A stretch of DNA of 50,196 bases from Lawsonibacter sp. (lineage in GTDB: Bacteria > Bacillota > Clostridia > Oscillospirales > Oscillospiraceae), in contig JAAWAD010000044.1 of the NCBI GenBank assembly GCA_022791995.1, positions 1-50,196 of the forward strand, written 5' to 3'. Every line of letters begins with the position of its first letter. The stretch's first letter is position 1. Under the pieces are notes generated by a model that was given only the letters and a program-made list of their open reading frames with translations, was not told the DNA's origin and made no database searches. Shown here piece by piece: positions 34,048 through 42,010 of this stretch. A program made the position numbers and the translations under genes.

Positions 34048-35814
34048 TTACTCCAAGGACTTTTTCTGATAGCGAGCCTGTGTCTGATGGTAATATCCCA
34101 ACTGGAACGCGCCCTGCTGGGGCAGGCTCAGGCGGTCAGGAAATTCTTCTTCCAGTTTGGCGGTCAGCTCGGTCAACTGTTTGCTGTAGGAGATGCTCCA
34201 GCCCTTGTCCAGCTTCCGCAAATGCTTCTGTGCCAGGTTGATCAGCGTGGGAAACACCCGGCTGGGCGTGGCGGAGGCGGAGTTGAAGTATTTGTCCTTA
34301 ATGGTAGTGTTGATGCCCGGATTAGCTGAGGACTGGATGGCTTCCAGTACTGAGAACAGCCGGCCCAAGACGTAAGGGATATTAGTGCTGTCCGGATTCA
34401 GGGACACAGTTAAAACCTCCTTTGGCATATCAGAATGGGGACGCTTTAGGTAGTAGGCCTTCAATATGGCGGCACGCTCCCGTGTCATTTTGAACGGTTT
34501 ATCTGGATGATCTTTGTCACGTTGCTCTGCACGAATACGCAAGACCGTGCCATTCAGCAGGGAAGCGGGATATGGCGTATTATTTAGAATAGCGCGAAAG
34601 GTCTCACCGGCCATTCCGGGTGAAGGGGATTTATCACGAGATTTTTGGTTGACTGTTGCATCCAGCAGTTTCCAGAGGGGAAGTGTTTCAAACTTGTCAA
34701 AGGAGGGGCGAACGATCTCCAGCCGCTCCTGGTGGGCTTGAATATTCTGGATAAAGGCACCAAAGGAGTTTTTCAGGAAGAACCGCACCGACAGCCGGGC
34801 AGCATTAGGGGACAGCCCCAGGACATAAAATGTGGTGCTGGGGTCCAGCTGTGTTTCCTCAAACAAGACAGACTTTCCCTGGCAAAGGTCTAGCATCATT
34901 TTTTGCAGGTCGGAAGCCGAGTAGGCGGTGGGAGCTCCAAACAGGCTTGCCACAGAAAAGCTCTGATAGGCCCGCTGGCCACCTGACGCCCAGAACAGAA
35001 CCGTGGTATCCCCAATTCGCCCCACATAATCTCGCTCCGCCAGAAGATGGTTCAGCGCACTGGTGTAGGCAAAGGCAGCGTACTTGCTGGTGGGGGCGTT
35101 GTAGCTTTGCTTCCGGCCATAGGAGCAGAAGGCATCGCCATTAAAGGAAACCAGTGCCGCACCGCTGGACTGCGCCCCGGCCACCCCCTTGACGGAGGGA
35201 TGGACCGGCTCCGCCGGCCCCTTCTGTCCGGTAACCAGGCATAGCAGTTCCAGACCGTCCCCAGCGAAATCATAGTGGTCTTGCCATACCTCCTGGATAC
35301 GAGGATCATCCTGAAGAAAAGCTCCATTGTACCGGAAGACCATATTAGCACCTGCCAAGATGTCCTCCAGCTTGTCCGCCAGCGCGGGATGTTCTCTGGC
35401 CGTTCCCGGGTCCCAGCGGTCAAAGAAAGCCAGCACTGCCTGAGCCGCCAGACTGTCCACATCATCCAGCAGTTTGTGGTGAAAATCCCTGCTTCCCTGA
35501 AAACTTTTTATACTTTGTTCTGCTTTTCCCTTGTTGTCAATTCCTAAAAGGTACTTGGAATTATCCCAAAGAAATGTTGGCTTGATAGCGAGAGAAGTAC
35601 GACCAGTGGGGGGCGACGGAAGCCTTTTTTTCTGCGGCTTTGGCTTACCTTTCCCGTCCTCTGGAATTTTCCTGATATCAGCTACCTGTTCCAGTTCCCC
35701 AGCATCGTTGATGTACAGTGCGTAAGAGATTTTGGCGTCGCTCCATCCAGGGTGGGCCAGCGTTCCTTGCGCGGCAAGGTCCTCGTAGTGCTCCACAAGC
35801 GCCTGTAAGATCAT
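34048..35814 (-). CDS. cas8c: Type I-C CRISPR large subunit Cas8c (Csd1)
   Basis: A 588-residue Cas8c/Csd1 protein, the PAM-sensing large subunit of type I-C Cascade. Family features: the start MILQALVEHYEDLAAQG, FLWDNSKYLLGIDNKGKAEQ, the ALNHLL..D.VGRIGDTTVLFWA region and FYVLGLSPNAARLSVRFFL. Length matches the family at about 570-600. The start ATG 35814 overlaps the cas5 stop as ATGA. In normal type I-C loci cas7 follows at once; here the next gene is an unrelated lipoprotein 108 bases away. Confidence 0.93.
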   Translation of the reverse strand: MILQALVEHYEDLAAQGTLAHPGWSDAKISYALYINDAGELEQVADIRKIPEDGKGKPKPQKKRLPSPPTGRTSLAIKPTFLWDNSKYLLGIDNKGKAEQSIKSFQGSRDFHHKLLDDVDSLAAQAVLAFFDRWDPGTAREHPALADKLEDILAGANMVFRYNGAFLQDDPRIQEVWQDHYDFAGDGLELLCLVTGQKGPAEPVHPSVKGVAGAQSSGAALVSFNGDAFCSYGRKQSYNAPTSKYAAFAYTSALNHLLAERDYVGRIGDTTVLFWASGGQRAYQSFSVASLFGAPTAYSASDLQKMMLDLCQGKSVLFEETQLDPSTTFYVLGLSPNAARLSVRFFLKNSFGAFIQNIQAHQERLEIVRPSFDKFETLPLWKLLDATVNQKSRDKSPSPGMAGETFRAILNNTPYPASLLNGTVLRIRAEQRDKDHPDKPFKMTRERAAILKAYYLKRPHSDMPKEVLTVSLNPDSTNIPYVLGRLFSVLEAIQSSANPGINTTIKDKYFNSASATPSRVFPTLINLAQKHLRKLDKGWSISYSKQLTELTAKLEEEFPDRLSLPQQGAFQLGYYHQTQARYQKKSLE

Positions 35815-36482
35815 CCGATCACCTCCCCGCTGTCCTGGGCGGGAACTTCCAGTACGCCGTCTTGGAGCACCGCCCGGAAAAACAAAGGAACAATATTCTC
35901 TGGGTCGGAGTAATCCAAATCCCAGAGCATGTACCCCAGGTCCCGCACCCCCTTTAGCTCCTCTGGACAGGGCGGCAGGGCCTGGCACGCCTTGAACTGC
36001 GCGGGAAATTCCCGACAGCCAAAATAGGGCTGGCTGTAAAACTGCCCCCGCTTGATCCGCCGCTTGATGATGTCCTGAAATTTTCCGGCATTGTCACCGT
36101 CCGCCGCTTGCGCGGTTATGTCAAAGTGGGCGTCGATGACATAGCGCACATCCCGCAGCAGCATGGCGGCCCGCTGCTGGATATCCTGGGAGGTGACGAG
36201 ATACAGCTCTCCTTTTCCTCGCTCCATTACCGTCCGGGCCAACCGGGCGCTGACGGTGGACTTTACTTCGTTGCGCCGCAGGTTGGTAAAACGGATGGGG
36301 GCGCAGACGTGGATGCGGTCAATAGACCAGCGCAGGCCAGGGTGCCAGTATATGGATTCCAGCAACCCCCGGGCGGCGGAGGGCGTCATCACATCATAGC
36401 TGACCCGCTCCGTTTTCATTTCTGGACGGGTGAAACAGGCGTAGTCCCCCCAGACCTCCAATGAAATTGGCACAGCGTTCAC
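35811..36482 (-). CDS. cas5c: Type I-C CRISPR protein Cas5
   Basis: A 223-residue Cas5d/Cas5c protein, which in type I-C is the pre-crRNA-processing endonuclease and 5'-handle binder. Recognised by ISLEVWGDYACFTRPEMKTE, RVSYDVMTPSAARGLLESIY and FYSQPYFGCREFPAQF. GTG at 36482 is too close to its AAGGGA site; GTG at 36473, eight bases from it, is the better start (220 residues). Sits between cas3 and cas8c in standard order. Confidence 0.93.
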   Translation of the reverse strand: MNAVPISLEVWGDYACFTRPEMKTERVSYDVMTPSAARGLLESIYWHPGLRWSIDRIHVCAPIRFTNLRRNEVKSTVSARLARTVMERGKGELYLVTSQDIQQRAAMLLRDVRYVIDAHFDITAQAADGDNAGKFQDIIKRRIKRGQFYSQPYFGCREFPAQFKACQALPPCPEELKGVRDLGYMLWDLDYSDPENIVPLFFRAVLQDGVLEVPAQDSGEVIG

Positions 36483-36550
36483 TCCCTTCTGTTTTTTCCA
36501 TTATACCATACGCCATATCCTATAAACAGGACTATTTTCAAAAAAGCAAA

Positions 36551-38692
36551 CTAAATCGAAAGAAATTTCCCTTCGTCCACTGTCAGCGACAGCCCTACAG
36601 CGTTGTCATACAGCGCCAGGTTGGTTAGAACTGTGCTTCCGTCCTCTAGGACCTCCAAGTCTCCTGCCAAATCCAAGGCTTCAAAGTGGTGCGGATAGAC
36701 AGACACACCGTACTGGCCCAGTGCCCGGAACAGCGCCCTGCTATGCTCGCCAGAGCGAAGCCGCCGGACCAACGCCTCCCCTTCTCCTAGGGGGATGTAT
36801 ACAGTTTTGGTTTCATTGTCAATCAGGTGGAACTGCTCCGCAATTTTTCGGAAGGGCATATACTCCCGCTCCATCATGGTGAGGATGCCCTTGTGATCCA
36901 GCGCCTCTGGCCCTTTCAGGTCCAGAAGCTCCTGGAAATAACAGTGGATGGCCTCCGGGCTGTCCGGTTGGTCATGGCAGTTCAGTGCCTGACGCCCTGC
37001 GGCCACGGGAATTTCAAACAGGGCTGGAGGAGGGGTTTCACCCTGGAAGATGGTAACCATGCTCTCTCCGGCAAGACGTTTCCCCTCTCGGTTGCACCGG
37101 CCCGCCGCCTGGAGGATGGAATCCAGGCCCGCTTCCTCCCGAAACACCGCAGGAAAGTCAACATCTACCCCAGCCTCGATCAGCGAAGTGGACACCACCC
37201 GGCAAGGCAGGCCGTCCTTCAGCCGCTCCCGGATTTCTTTCAGCTTCGCCTTCCGGTGGGCAGGATACATGAGGGTAGACAGATGAAAGGCCCCCTCCGG
37301 GTTCAGCAGGCTGTATATCTTTTGCGCGCTCTTTCGGCTGTTGACAATGCACAGGGACTGTTTTTGCCCGCTGATCCGCTCCGCCACGGTCTCCCAGGAC
37401 AGCTTTCCCTCCCGCTGGAACGTGACGCGCTGGAATATTTCCCGATGGAACATCTCCTGGGGGCACAGCTCCACAGCGTGCCGTTCCGGCAAAAATTCCT
37501 GGAACATCCCGTCCAGTGCAGGCTGCGTAGCGGTACATAGCACAGCGGAGACGCCATAGCCTTTCATCAACTGAGCAATGGCAAATACACAGGGACGAAG
37601 ATAGGGGATGGGCAGCATCTGCGCCTCATCAAAAATAATGACGCTTTTGGCCAGATTGTGCAGCTTACGGCATTGAGAGGACCGGTTGGCAAAGAGAGAC
37701 TCAAAAAACTGTACTGCCGTGGTCACCACGATTGGCATATCCCAATTCTCGGTAGCTCTGGCCAGTCTGGCATTCTCCGGCGTGGCCTCGTCCTCGATGT
37801 CGTACAGAACACCGGAATGATGCTCCAGAACATTTTCTTCTCCCAGAATATCCCGGAAAATCTGGGCGTTCTGCTCAATGATGGAGGTATACGGGATCAC
37901 ATAGATCACCCGGCGCAGTCCGTGGGCCCGGGCATGGCGCAAGGCAAAGGCCAGAGAAGCCACCGTCTTGCCGCCCCCGGTGGGGATCGTCAGTGTGAAC
38001 AATCCCGGTTTCTGCGTCTCCCCCTGCTCCAAACAGCGTTGAAGCACTGCGCACCTCTCCTGATTCAACTCTGTTTTGGGTGGAAACCAACCGGAAATAT
38101 AGCCCTGGAGTCTGTTCTCCAGGACTTCCATCGGGTCTCCGCCGCCCCGCTCCTGTTCCTCACCTGCCATAAAGGTCTCCGTGTCCAGAAAATCCGCATC
38201 TGTCAAGCAGGAATAGAGCATCCGGGTGAAAAACATCTCCTCCAGCGAACTGGAGAACACCGGCGGATGAACTGCAGGCAACTTAATTTCCGTCTGCCAG
38301 GCCTCATAAGATTCCTGCTTTCCCAGGACGGCCCTCTTCATGCGGCCACAGAAGGTCTTGTCCTCGTAGTGGTCCCCCTGTCCGCCGCCGTCGGGCAGGC
38401 CGCCGTGGTGACCCGCAACAGCAAAGGCGGCGCTACTCTGTCCCAGTTTAGCACATTCCGCCGCGCCGGCAGTGGCGTGATCCACCCGCTCTGTGCTCCC
38501 CCGAATTCGGCGCTGGAATGCGGCGGAATACTTTCCCAAGTCGTGTGCCAGCCCGGCCAGCCGTCCCTGGCCCTCAGCGCCAAAGGCTGCGGCAAAACCG
38601 GCGCACAGATCTGCCGTCCCATTCAGGTGCTCTTGGATCGTCTGCTCTCTTTTGTCTTCCGTCTTATGGGCAAGGAATTTTTCTCCCACCAC
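36551..38692 (-). CDS. cas3: CRISPR-associated helicase/nuclease Cas3 (type I-C)
   Basis: A 713-residue Cas3. The N-terminal HD nuclease has LAHDLGKYSAAFQRR and GHHGGLPD; the SF2 helicase follows with TIPTGGGKTVASLAFALRHA (motif I), IIFDEAQMLP (motif II, DEAQ rather than DEAH), LCTATQPALDG, VVSTSLIEAGVDVDFP and ILQAAGRCNREGKR (motif VI). It unwinds and degrades the target DNA strand after recruitment by Cascade. All catalytic motifs look intact. GTG start at 38692 behind GAGAGGAG. Without cas7 it can act only if a complete Cascade is supplied elsewhere. Confidence 0.94.
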   Translation of the reverse strand: MVGEKFLAHKTEDKREQTIQEHLNGTADLCAGFAAAFGAEGQGRLAGLAHDLGKYSAAFQRRIRGSTERVDHATAGAAECAKLGQSSAAFAVAGHHGGLPDGGGQGDHYEDKTFCGRMKRAVLGKQESYEAWQTEIKLPAVHPPVFSSSLEEMFFTRMLYSCLTDADFLDTETFMAGEEQERGGGDPMEVLENRLQGYISGWFPPKTELNQERCAVLQRCLEQGETQKPGLFTLTIPTGGGKTVASLAFALRHARAHGLRRVIYVIPYTSIIEQNAQIFRDILGEENVLEHHSGVLYDIEDEATPENARLARATENWDMPIVVTTAVQFFESLFANRSSQCRKLHNLAKSVIIFDEAQMLPIPYLRPCVFAIAQLMKGYGVSAVLCTATQPALDGMFQEFLPERHAVELCPQEMFHREIFQRVTFQREGKLSWETVAERISGQKQSLCIVNSRKSAQKIYSLLNPEGAFHLSTLMYPAHRKAKLKEIRERLKDGLPCRVVSTSLIEAGVDVDFPAVFREEAGLDSILQAAGRCNREGKRLAGESMVTIFQGETPPPALFEIPVAAGRQALNCHDQPDSPEAIHCYFQELLDLKGPEALDHKGILTMMEREYMPFRKIAEQFHLIDNETKTVYIPLGEGEALVRRLRSGEHSRALFRALGQYGVSVYPHHFEALDLAGDLEVLEDGSTVLTNLALYDNAVGLSLTVDEGKFLSI

Positions 38693-38744
38693 TTGATTTC
38701 TCTCCTCTCAATTCATTTAACAGATAAGCATGATAAAAGCCGGG

Positions 38745-38808
38745 GGTCGCTTTCGCGCGCCCCGGCCAACGAACACCGCCCCGCAGAGCGGGTCGGGGCT
38801 TTTTCATA
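38745..38808. terminator. Paired GC-rich hairpins upstream of cas3
   Basis: GCCGGGG...CCCCGGC (about 38740-38766) and CCCGC/GCGGG (about 38780-38792) followed by CTTTTTC on the plus strand. The block looks like a terminator for plus-strand transcription, or a structural remnant of a mobile element. It is a single copy, not a CRISPR array. Confidence 0.4.
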
Positions 38809-38919
38809 GGTGGTCGGTTTTACCCTCTATCTACTGTCTTAGGTGCAAGAATGAAGAAAAACGGCGAGAAAACCGCCTAGTTTCAGCATTCCGCAAGGTG
38901 GCTGTCACAGAAAGTAGAA

Positions 38920-39060
38920 ATGAAGACGCTCCTGCCCGAGCATCTGAAAGCCTACCTGGACGCAGCCAACATCAGAGGTGTCCTGCCTATGTTCTATCTG
39001 GAGCTGGTCAGCGGACTGCGCAAGGGCGAACTGGTGGCGCTCCTCTGGAGCGTCCTGTTT
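38920..39060 (+). pseudogene. Tyrosine integrase catalytic-domain fragment
   Basis: The plus frame reads MKTLLPEHLKAYLDAANIRG, then VLPMFYLELVSGLRKGELVA and LLWS before losing family similarity at about 39060. SGLRKGELVALLW is the first catalytic-arginine motif of tyrosine recombinases. Only about 45 residues are left; the HxxR and Tyr regions are gone. Together with the integrase stub at 5.3 kb it shows two separate past integrations. It lies next to the truncated CRISPR locus and could mark the event that cut it. The sequence 39060-39204 holds nothing I can assign. Confidence 0.6.
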
Positions 39061-39204
39061 ATCCTGCGGAAACAGCAGAGCAATCCTTCTGCACAACTCT
39101 ACGACAATCGCGGTCACTTCCTGTCTGGTATGCCTGGGATGTCCTCCTCCCTCCAAATAATGTTTCCTGTTGGGCATATCAATGTTTTCAAACAGGACCA
39201 AATG

Positions 39205-39924
39205 TCATTCCGAAGGATTTTCATCAACAGATCGTGCGATGTTCTCCCGCAGATCCTCTTGCACCTTATCTAAGTGAGCACGCATTGCGGCTTCAGCGCC
39301 GTTTCCGTCCCGGCCCTGGATCGTCTGCATAATCTTTTCATGTGGCTGTACCACGTTCAAGATATTCTGCGGCACTTGGAAGGTCTTAGACCGGAACATT
39401 TTCATTCCCTGGATGATCTGCTGATTGATGGCGATGAGCAGTTGGTTCCCCGTCCCCTCCAAAATAGCACTGTGAAAATCCTCATCCATCTGGGCGATCT
39501 GTCCGGCGTCTTGGAGTTGGACCGCCTCCATCATGCGCGTATGAAGGGTCTTCAGGCGCTGGATCGCCTCATCGCTGCCCTTCTCCGCCATGCGACGGGC
39601 AGCCAGCGGCTCTAAGTCATGGCGGATCTCGATGGCGTCCTGTAGCGTGGACTCATTTTGGATCAGCCACTCCACAACACCGCCGTTGAGATCTGGGATC
39701 CGTTCAGCGACAAAAGCTCCCCGGCCCGGCTTGATCTCCACATAACCGCGAGCCTGTAGCAGACGGAACGCCTCTCGGACAGTGCCCCGGCCCACGCTCA
39801 TCTGCTGGCAAAGCTCCTTCTCGACCGGAAGCTTCTCTCCTGGTTTATAAATGCCGCCTTCGATCAGGTCCAGTATTCGATTCTCTACCTGTTGAACGAT
39901 CGGAACACGTCGAACTGGTTCCAT
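39205..39924 (-). CDS. GntR-family (FadR/FCD) transcriptional regulator
   Basis: A 239-residue regulator. The N-terminal winged helix reads GEKLPVEKELCQQMSVGRGT then VREAFRLLQARGYVEIKPGR; the C-terminal FCD ligand domain keeps the metal-site residues in MDEDFHSAIL, VQPHEKIM and AMRAHLDKV. FCD members usually sense organic acids or sugar acids. Divergently transcribed from the TRAP/aldolase operon, with a perfect 18-bp palindrome over that operon's -10 region, so it most likely represses the operon until its substrate is present. Confidence 0.9.
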   Translation of the reverse strand: MEPVRRVPIVQQVENRILDLIEGGIYKPGEKLPVEKELCQQMSVGRGTVREAFRLLQARGYVEIKPGRGAFVAERIPDLNGGVVEWLIQNESTLQDAIEIRHDLEPLAARRMAEKGSDEAIQRLKTLHTRMMEAVQLQDAGQIAQMDEDFHSAILEGTGNQLLIAINQQIIQGMKMFRSKTFQVPQNILNVVQPHEKIMQTIQGRDGNGAEAAMRAHLDKVQEDLRENIARSVDENPSE

Positions 39925-40146
39925 TCTTCTGCCTCCTAAAGCCCATAACCTTCTGTATTGTTGTCATTTTTGTTTATTGTACTGTCTTTTTCCAGCCTCG
40001 TCAAGAGAACAGACCGCCCTTTTTTGAAAAAATGTCCTTCAGTTTCACAGAAGGAAACGTGGTGGGCTGCTCGAAGGCAAAAGAAAAAACGCAGGACCTT
40101 GGCATATTATACAAATTTGAGCAGGCATTTTCGTTGCCCTTGCGAA

Positions 40147-40174
40147 TTGACACAAATCGAAAAAAGACTATAAT
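40147..40174 (+). promoter_or_regulatory. Promoter of the TRAP/aldolase operon
   Basis: TTGACA, a 16-base spacer, then TATAAT, about 92 bases upstream of dctP. The rest of 39925-40265 holds only regulatory sequence. Confidence 0.8.
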
Positions 40175-40175
40175 T

Positions 40176-40226
40176 TTGTATGATGTCATACAATTAATAT
40201 TTGCGGCGGATTGTATGATATATCAA
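40176..40226. promoter_or_regulatory. GntR/FCD operator sites
   Basis: TTGTATGATGTCATACAA (40176-40193) is a perfect 18-bp palindrome directly after the -10 hexamer, covering the transcription start. A second, imperfect copy begins TTGTATGA at 40211. The form TTGTATGA-TG-TCATACAA suits FadR-type dimers, and occupancy would block initiation. Confidence 0.7.
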
Positions 40227-40265
40227 GCGGCAGTAATCCTGCCCGAAAATTAAGGAGGAAGAAAC

Positions 40266-41351
40266 ATGAAGAAGATCGTATCTGCTCTATTGGCGGGCGC
40301 TATGATGCTCTCCCTGGCCTCATGCGGCGGGGGCGGCGCAGCCAGTAACCCCAACGCCGGCACCAGCAACCCCAACGCCGGCACCAGCCAGCCCAGCACC
40401 GGAGGCAGTTCCGCTAACGACAGCATCGACCCCATCACTCTGACTATCTACTCCCCCGGCAACGAGAACGCCGTACCCACCAAAACCATCGTGGAGTATG
40501 CCCGCCTGGTGAGCGAGGCCTCCAACGGCGCGATCACCTTGGACGTCCACCACTCCGGTGAACTGGGCAACGACGCCGAGGCCATCGAGTCCACCCGTAT
40601 GGGCACCATCGACCTCATCTTCGCTGGCACCTCCGGCTTCACCGCTTTCTATGAGCCCGCCAAGGTGCTGGACCTGCCCTTCCTGTTTGACAGCGCCGAG
40701 CAGGCCTACGAGGTCACCAACAGCGAGATCGGCGAGCAGATCTTCGCCAGCTTCGGCGATTTCGGCCTGGTCTATCTGTCTGAGGGCGACAACGGAATGC
40801 GCCACATCTCCACCACCACCAAGCCCATCCACAGCGCCTCCGACGTGGCCGGCCTGAAGATCCGCGTCCCCACCAGTCAGCTGTATCTGGACGTGTGGGA
40901 GGCTCTGGGTGCCACCCCCGTGGCTCTGGCCCTGAACGAGCTGGCTCTGGCCCTGTCCAACGGCACCGCCGAGGCTCAGGACAACGCCACCTACCATCTG
41001 GTCGCCAATGCCACCTATGACAGCATCAAGTACTTCTCCAACATCAACTATATGTGGATGGGCTGCACCATGGCCGCCAATGCGAATACCTGGAACAAGC
41101 TGGACCCCGCTGTCCAGGCCATCCTGAAGGAGCAGGCCAAGGTAGCTGCCAAGTACAGCTTCGACACCATCGCCTCCGACAATGAGAGCGCCACCAAGAC
41201 CCTGCAGGACGCCGGCATCGAGTTCGACTTTGAGCCCGACATCCAGTCCTTCAAGGACGCTCTGGGCGGTGACAGCTACTACGACCGCTATAAGAACGAG
41301 GTCTGGTACGATCAGGCCCTGCTGGATTCCATCCTGGCCGCCGTGCGCTGA
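40266..41351 (+). CDS. dctP: TRAP transporter substrate-binding lipoprotein DctP
   Basis: A 361-residue DctP/SiaP-family binding protein. A lipoprotein signal (MKKIVSALLAGAMMLSLASC) is followed by a low-complexity linker with two NPNAGTS units. The fold is typical: TIDLIFAGTSGFTAFYEPAK, LDLPFLFDSAEQAYEV and LKIRVPTSQLYLDVWEALGA, where the Arg of KIRVP binds the ligand's carboxylate. A carboxylate-bearing ligand such as a sugar acid is therefore expected. RBS AAGGAGGAAG. First gene of the operon and separated from dctQ by a partial terminator, which would give excess binding protein. Confidence 0.93.
   Translation: MKKIVSALLAGAMMLSLASCGGGGAASNPNAGTSNPNAGTSQPSTGGSSANDSIDPITLTIYSPGNENAVPTKTIVEYARLVSEASNGAITLDVHHSGELGNDAEAIESTRMGTIDLIFAGTSGFTAFYEPAKVLDLPFLFDSAEQAYEVTNSEIGEQIFASFGDFGLVYLSEGDNGMRHISTTTKPIHSASDVAGLKIRVPTSQLYLDVWEALGATPVALALNELALALSNGTAEAQDNATYHLVANATYDSIKYFSNINYMWMGCTMAANANTWNKLDPAVQAILKEQAKVAAKYSFDTIASDNESATKTLQDAGIEFDFEPDIQSFKDALGGDSYYDRYKNEVWYDQALLDSILAAVR
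40347..40388 (+). repeat. 21-bp tandem duplication in the dctP linker
   Basis: Two perfect adjacent copies of a 21-bp unit (AACCCCAACGCCGGCACCAG plus C) encode NPNAGTS twice just after the lipobox. It probably lengthens the linker without changing binding. Confidence 0.85.
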
Positions 41352-41370
41352 TCCAAACGTCTTGACACAC

Positions 41371-41412
41371 AGACAGATGCATAGGGCTTCCCCTGTGCAG
41401 CTGTCTCTTTTT
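41371..41412 (+). terminator. Intercistronic partial terminator between dctP and dctQ
   Basis: AGACAG...CTGTCT with an inner TGCA-AGGG/CCCCTGTGCA helix, followed by CTTTTT. It probably reduces expression of the membrane subunits relative to dctP. Confidence 0.6.
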
Positions 41413-41491
41413 AGACCTTTTCCGTTTAAGTATGAAAGGCGAGAGGAAATGCTGTTTTTCCCACTGGAAAAACTTTTCACAAGGAGGTCCC

Positions 41492-41995
41492 ATGAAATTA
41501 TTTCGAAAGATCACAGACGCGATCGCTAAGATCAGTGAGATCGTCTGTATGGTGATGATCTCCGCACTGGTCCTTCTGATCGTCACTGAGCTGTTCCGGC
41601 GCAACTTCCTGAACCAGTCCTACCGCGGCACCATCGAGCTGTGCGGCATCTGCTTCCTATGGATGGCCTTCATCGGCATCATCCCCCTGTATCACGACAG
41701 CGGACTGATGCGGCTGGACTTTTTGGTCTCCAAGGCCAAAGGCCCCATAGGCGAGGCGATCTATTTCGTCAATAAGGCGTTCAGCCTGATGCTGGGTATC
41801 GTAATGATTATCGCCTTTACCGCCCAGTTGGAGTTCGTAGGCACCCGCTACTACTCCACCTTCACCCTCAAAATCCCCTACACGATACAGTACATTCCCA
41901 TGGCGTTCGCCGGGGCGTACATCGCCCTGACTTCCGTTCAACATATTTTGGAACGTATCCTGGAACTTTCCGGGAAACAGCCCAAAGAAGCGTAA
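41492..41995 (+). CDS. dctQ: TRAP transporter small membrane subunit DctQ
   Basis: A 167-residue protein with four hydrophobic helices (EIVCMVMISALVLLIVTELF, GICFLWMAFIGIIPLY, AFSLMLGIVMIIAFTAQL, MAFAGAYIALTSVQHIL), the DctQ topology. The RIM motif area ELFRRNFLN is present. It stabilises the large subunit in the sodium-driven TRAP carrier. Start at 41492 behind AGGAGG; a longer frame lacks one. Confidence 0.9.
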   Translation: MKLFRKITDAIAKISEIVCMVMISALVLLIVTELFRRNFLNQSYRGTIELCGICFLWMAFIGIIPLYHDSGLMRLDFLVSKAKGPIGEAIYFVNKAFSLMLGIVMIIAFTAQLEFVGTRYYSTFTLKIPYTIQYIPMAFAGAYIALTSVQHILERILELSGKQPKEA

Positions 41996-42010
41996 AGGAG
42001 GACAACAGAT

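Noticed and set aside
38740-38810. GC-rich hairpin block next to cas3 as a CRISPR repeat
   Set aside because: It occurs once, is not followed by spacers, and does not match the type I-C repeat form I know; it looks like a terminator or element remnant.
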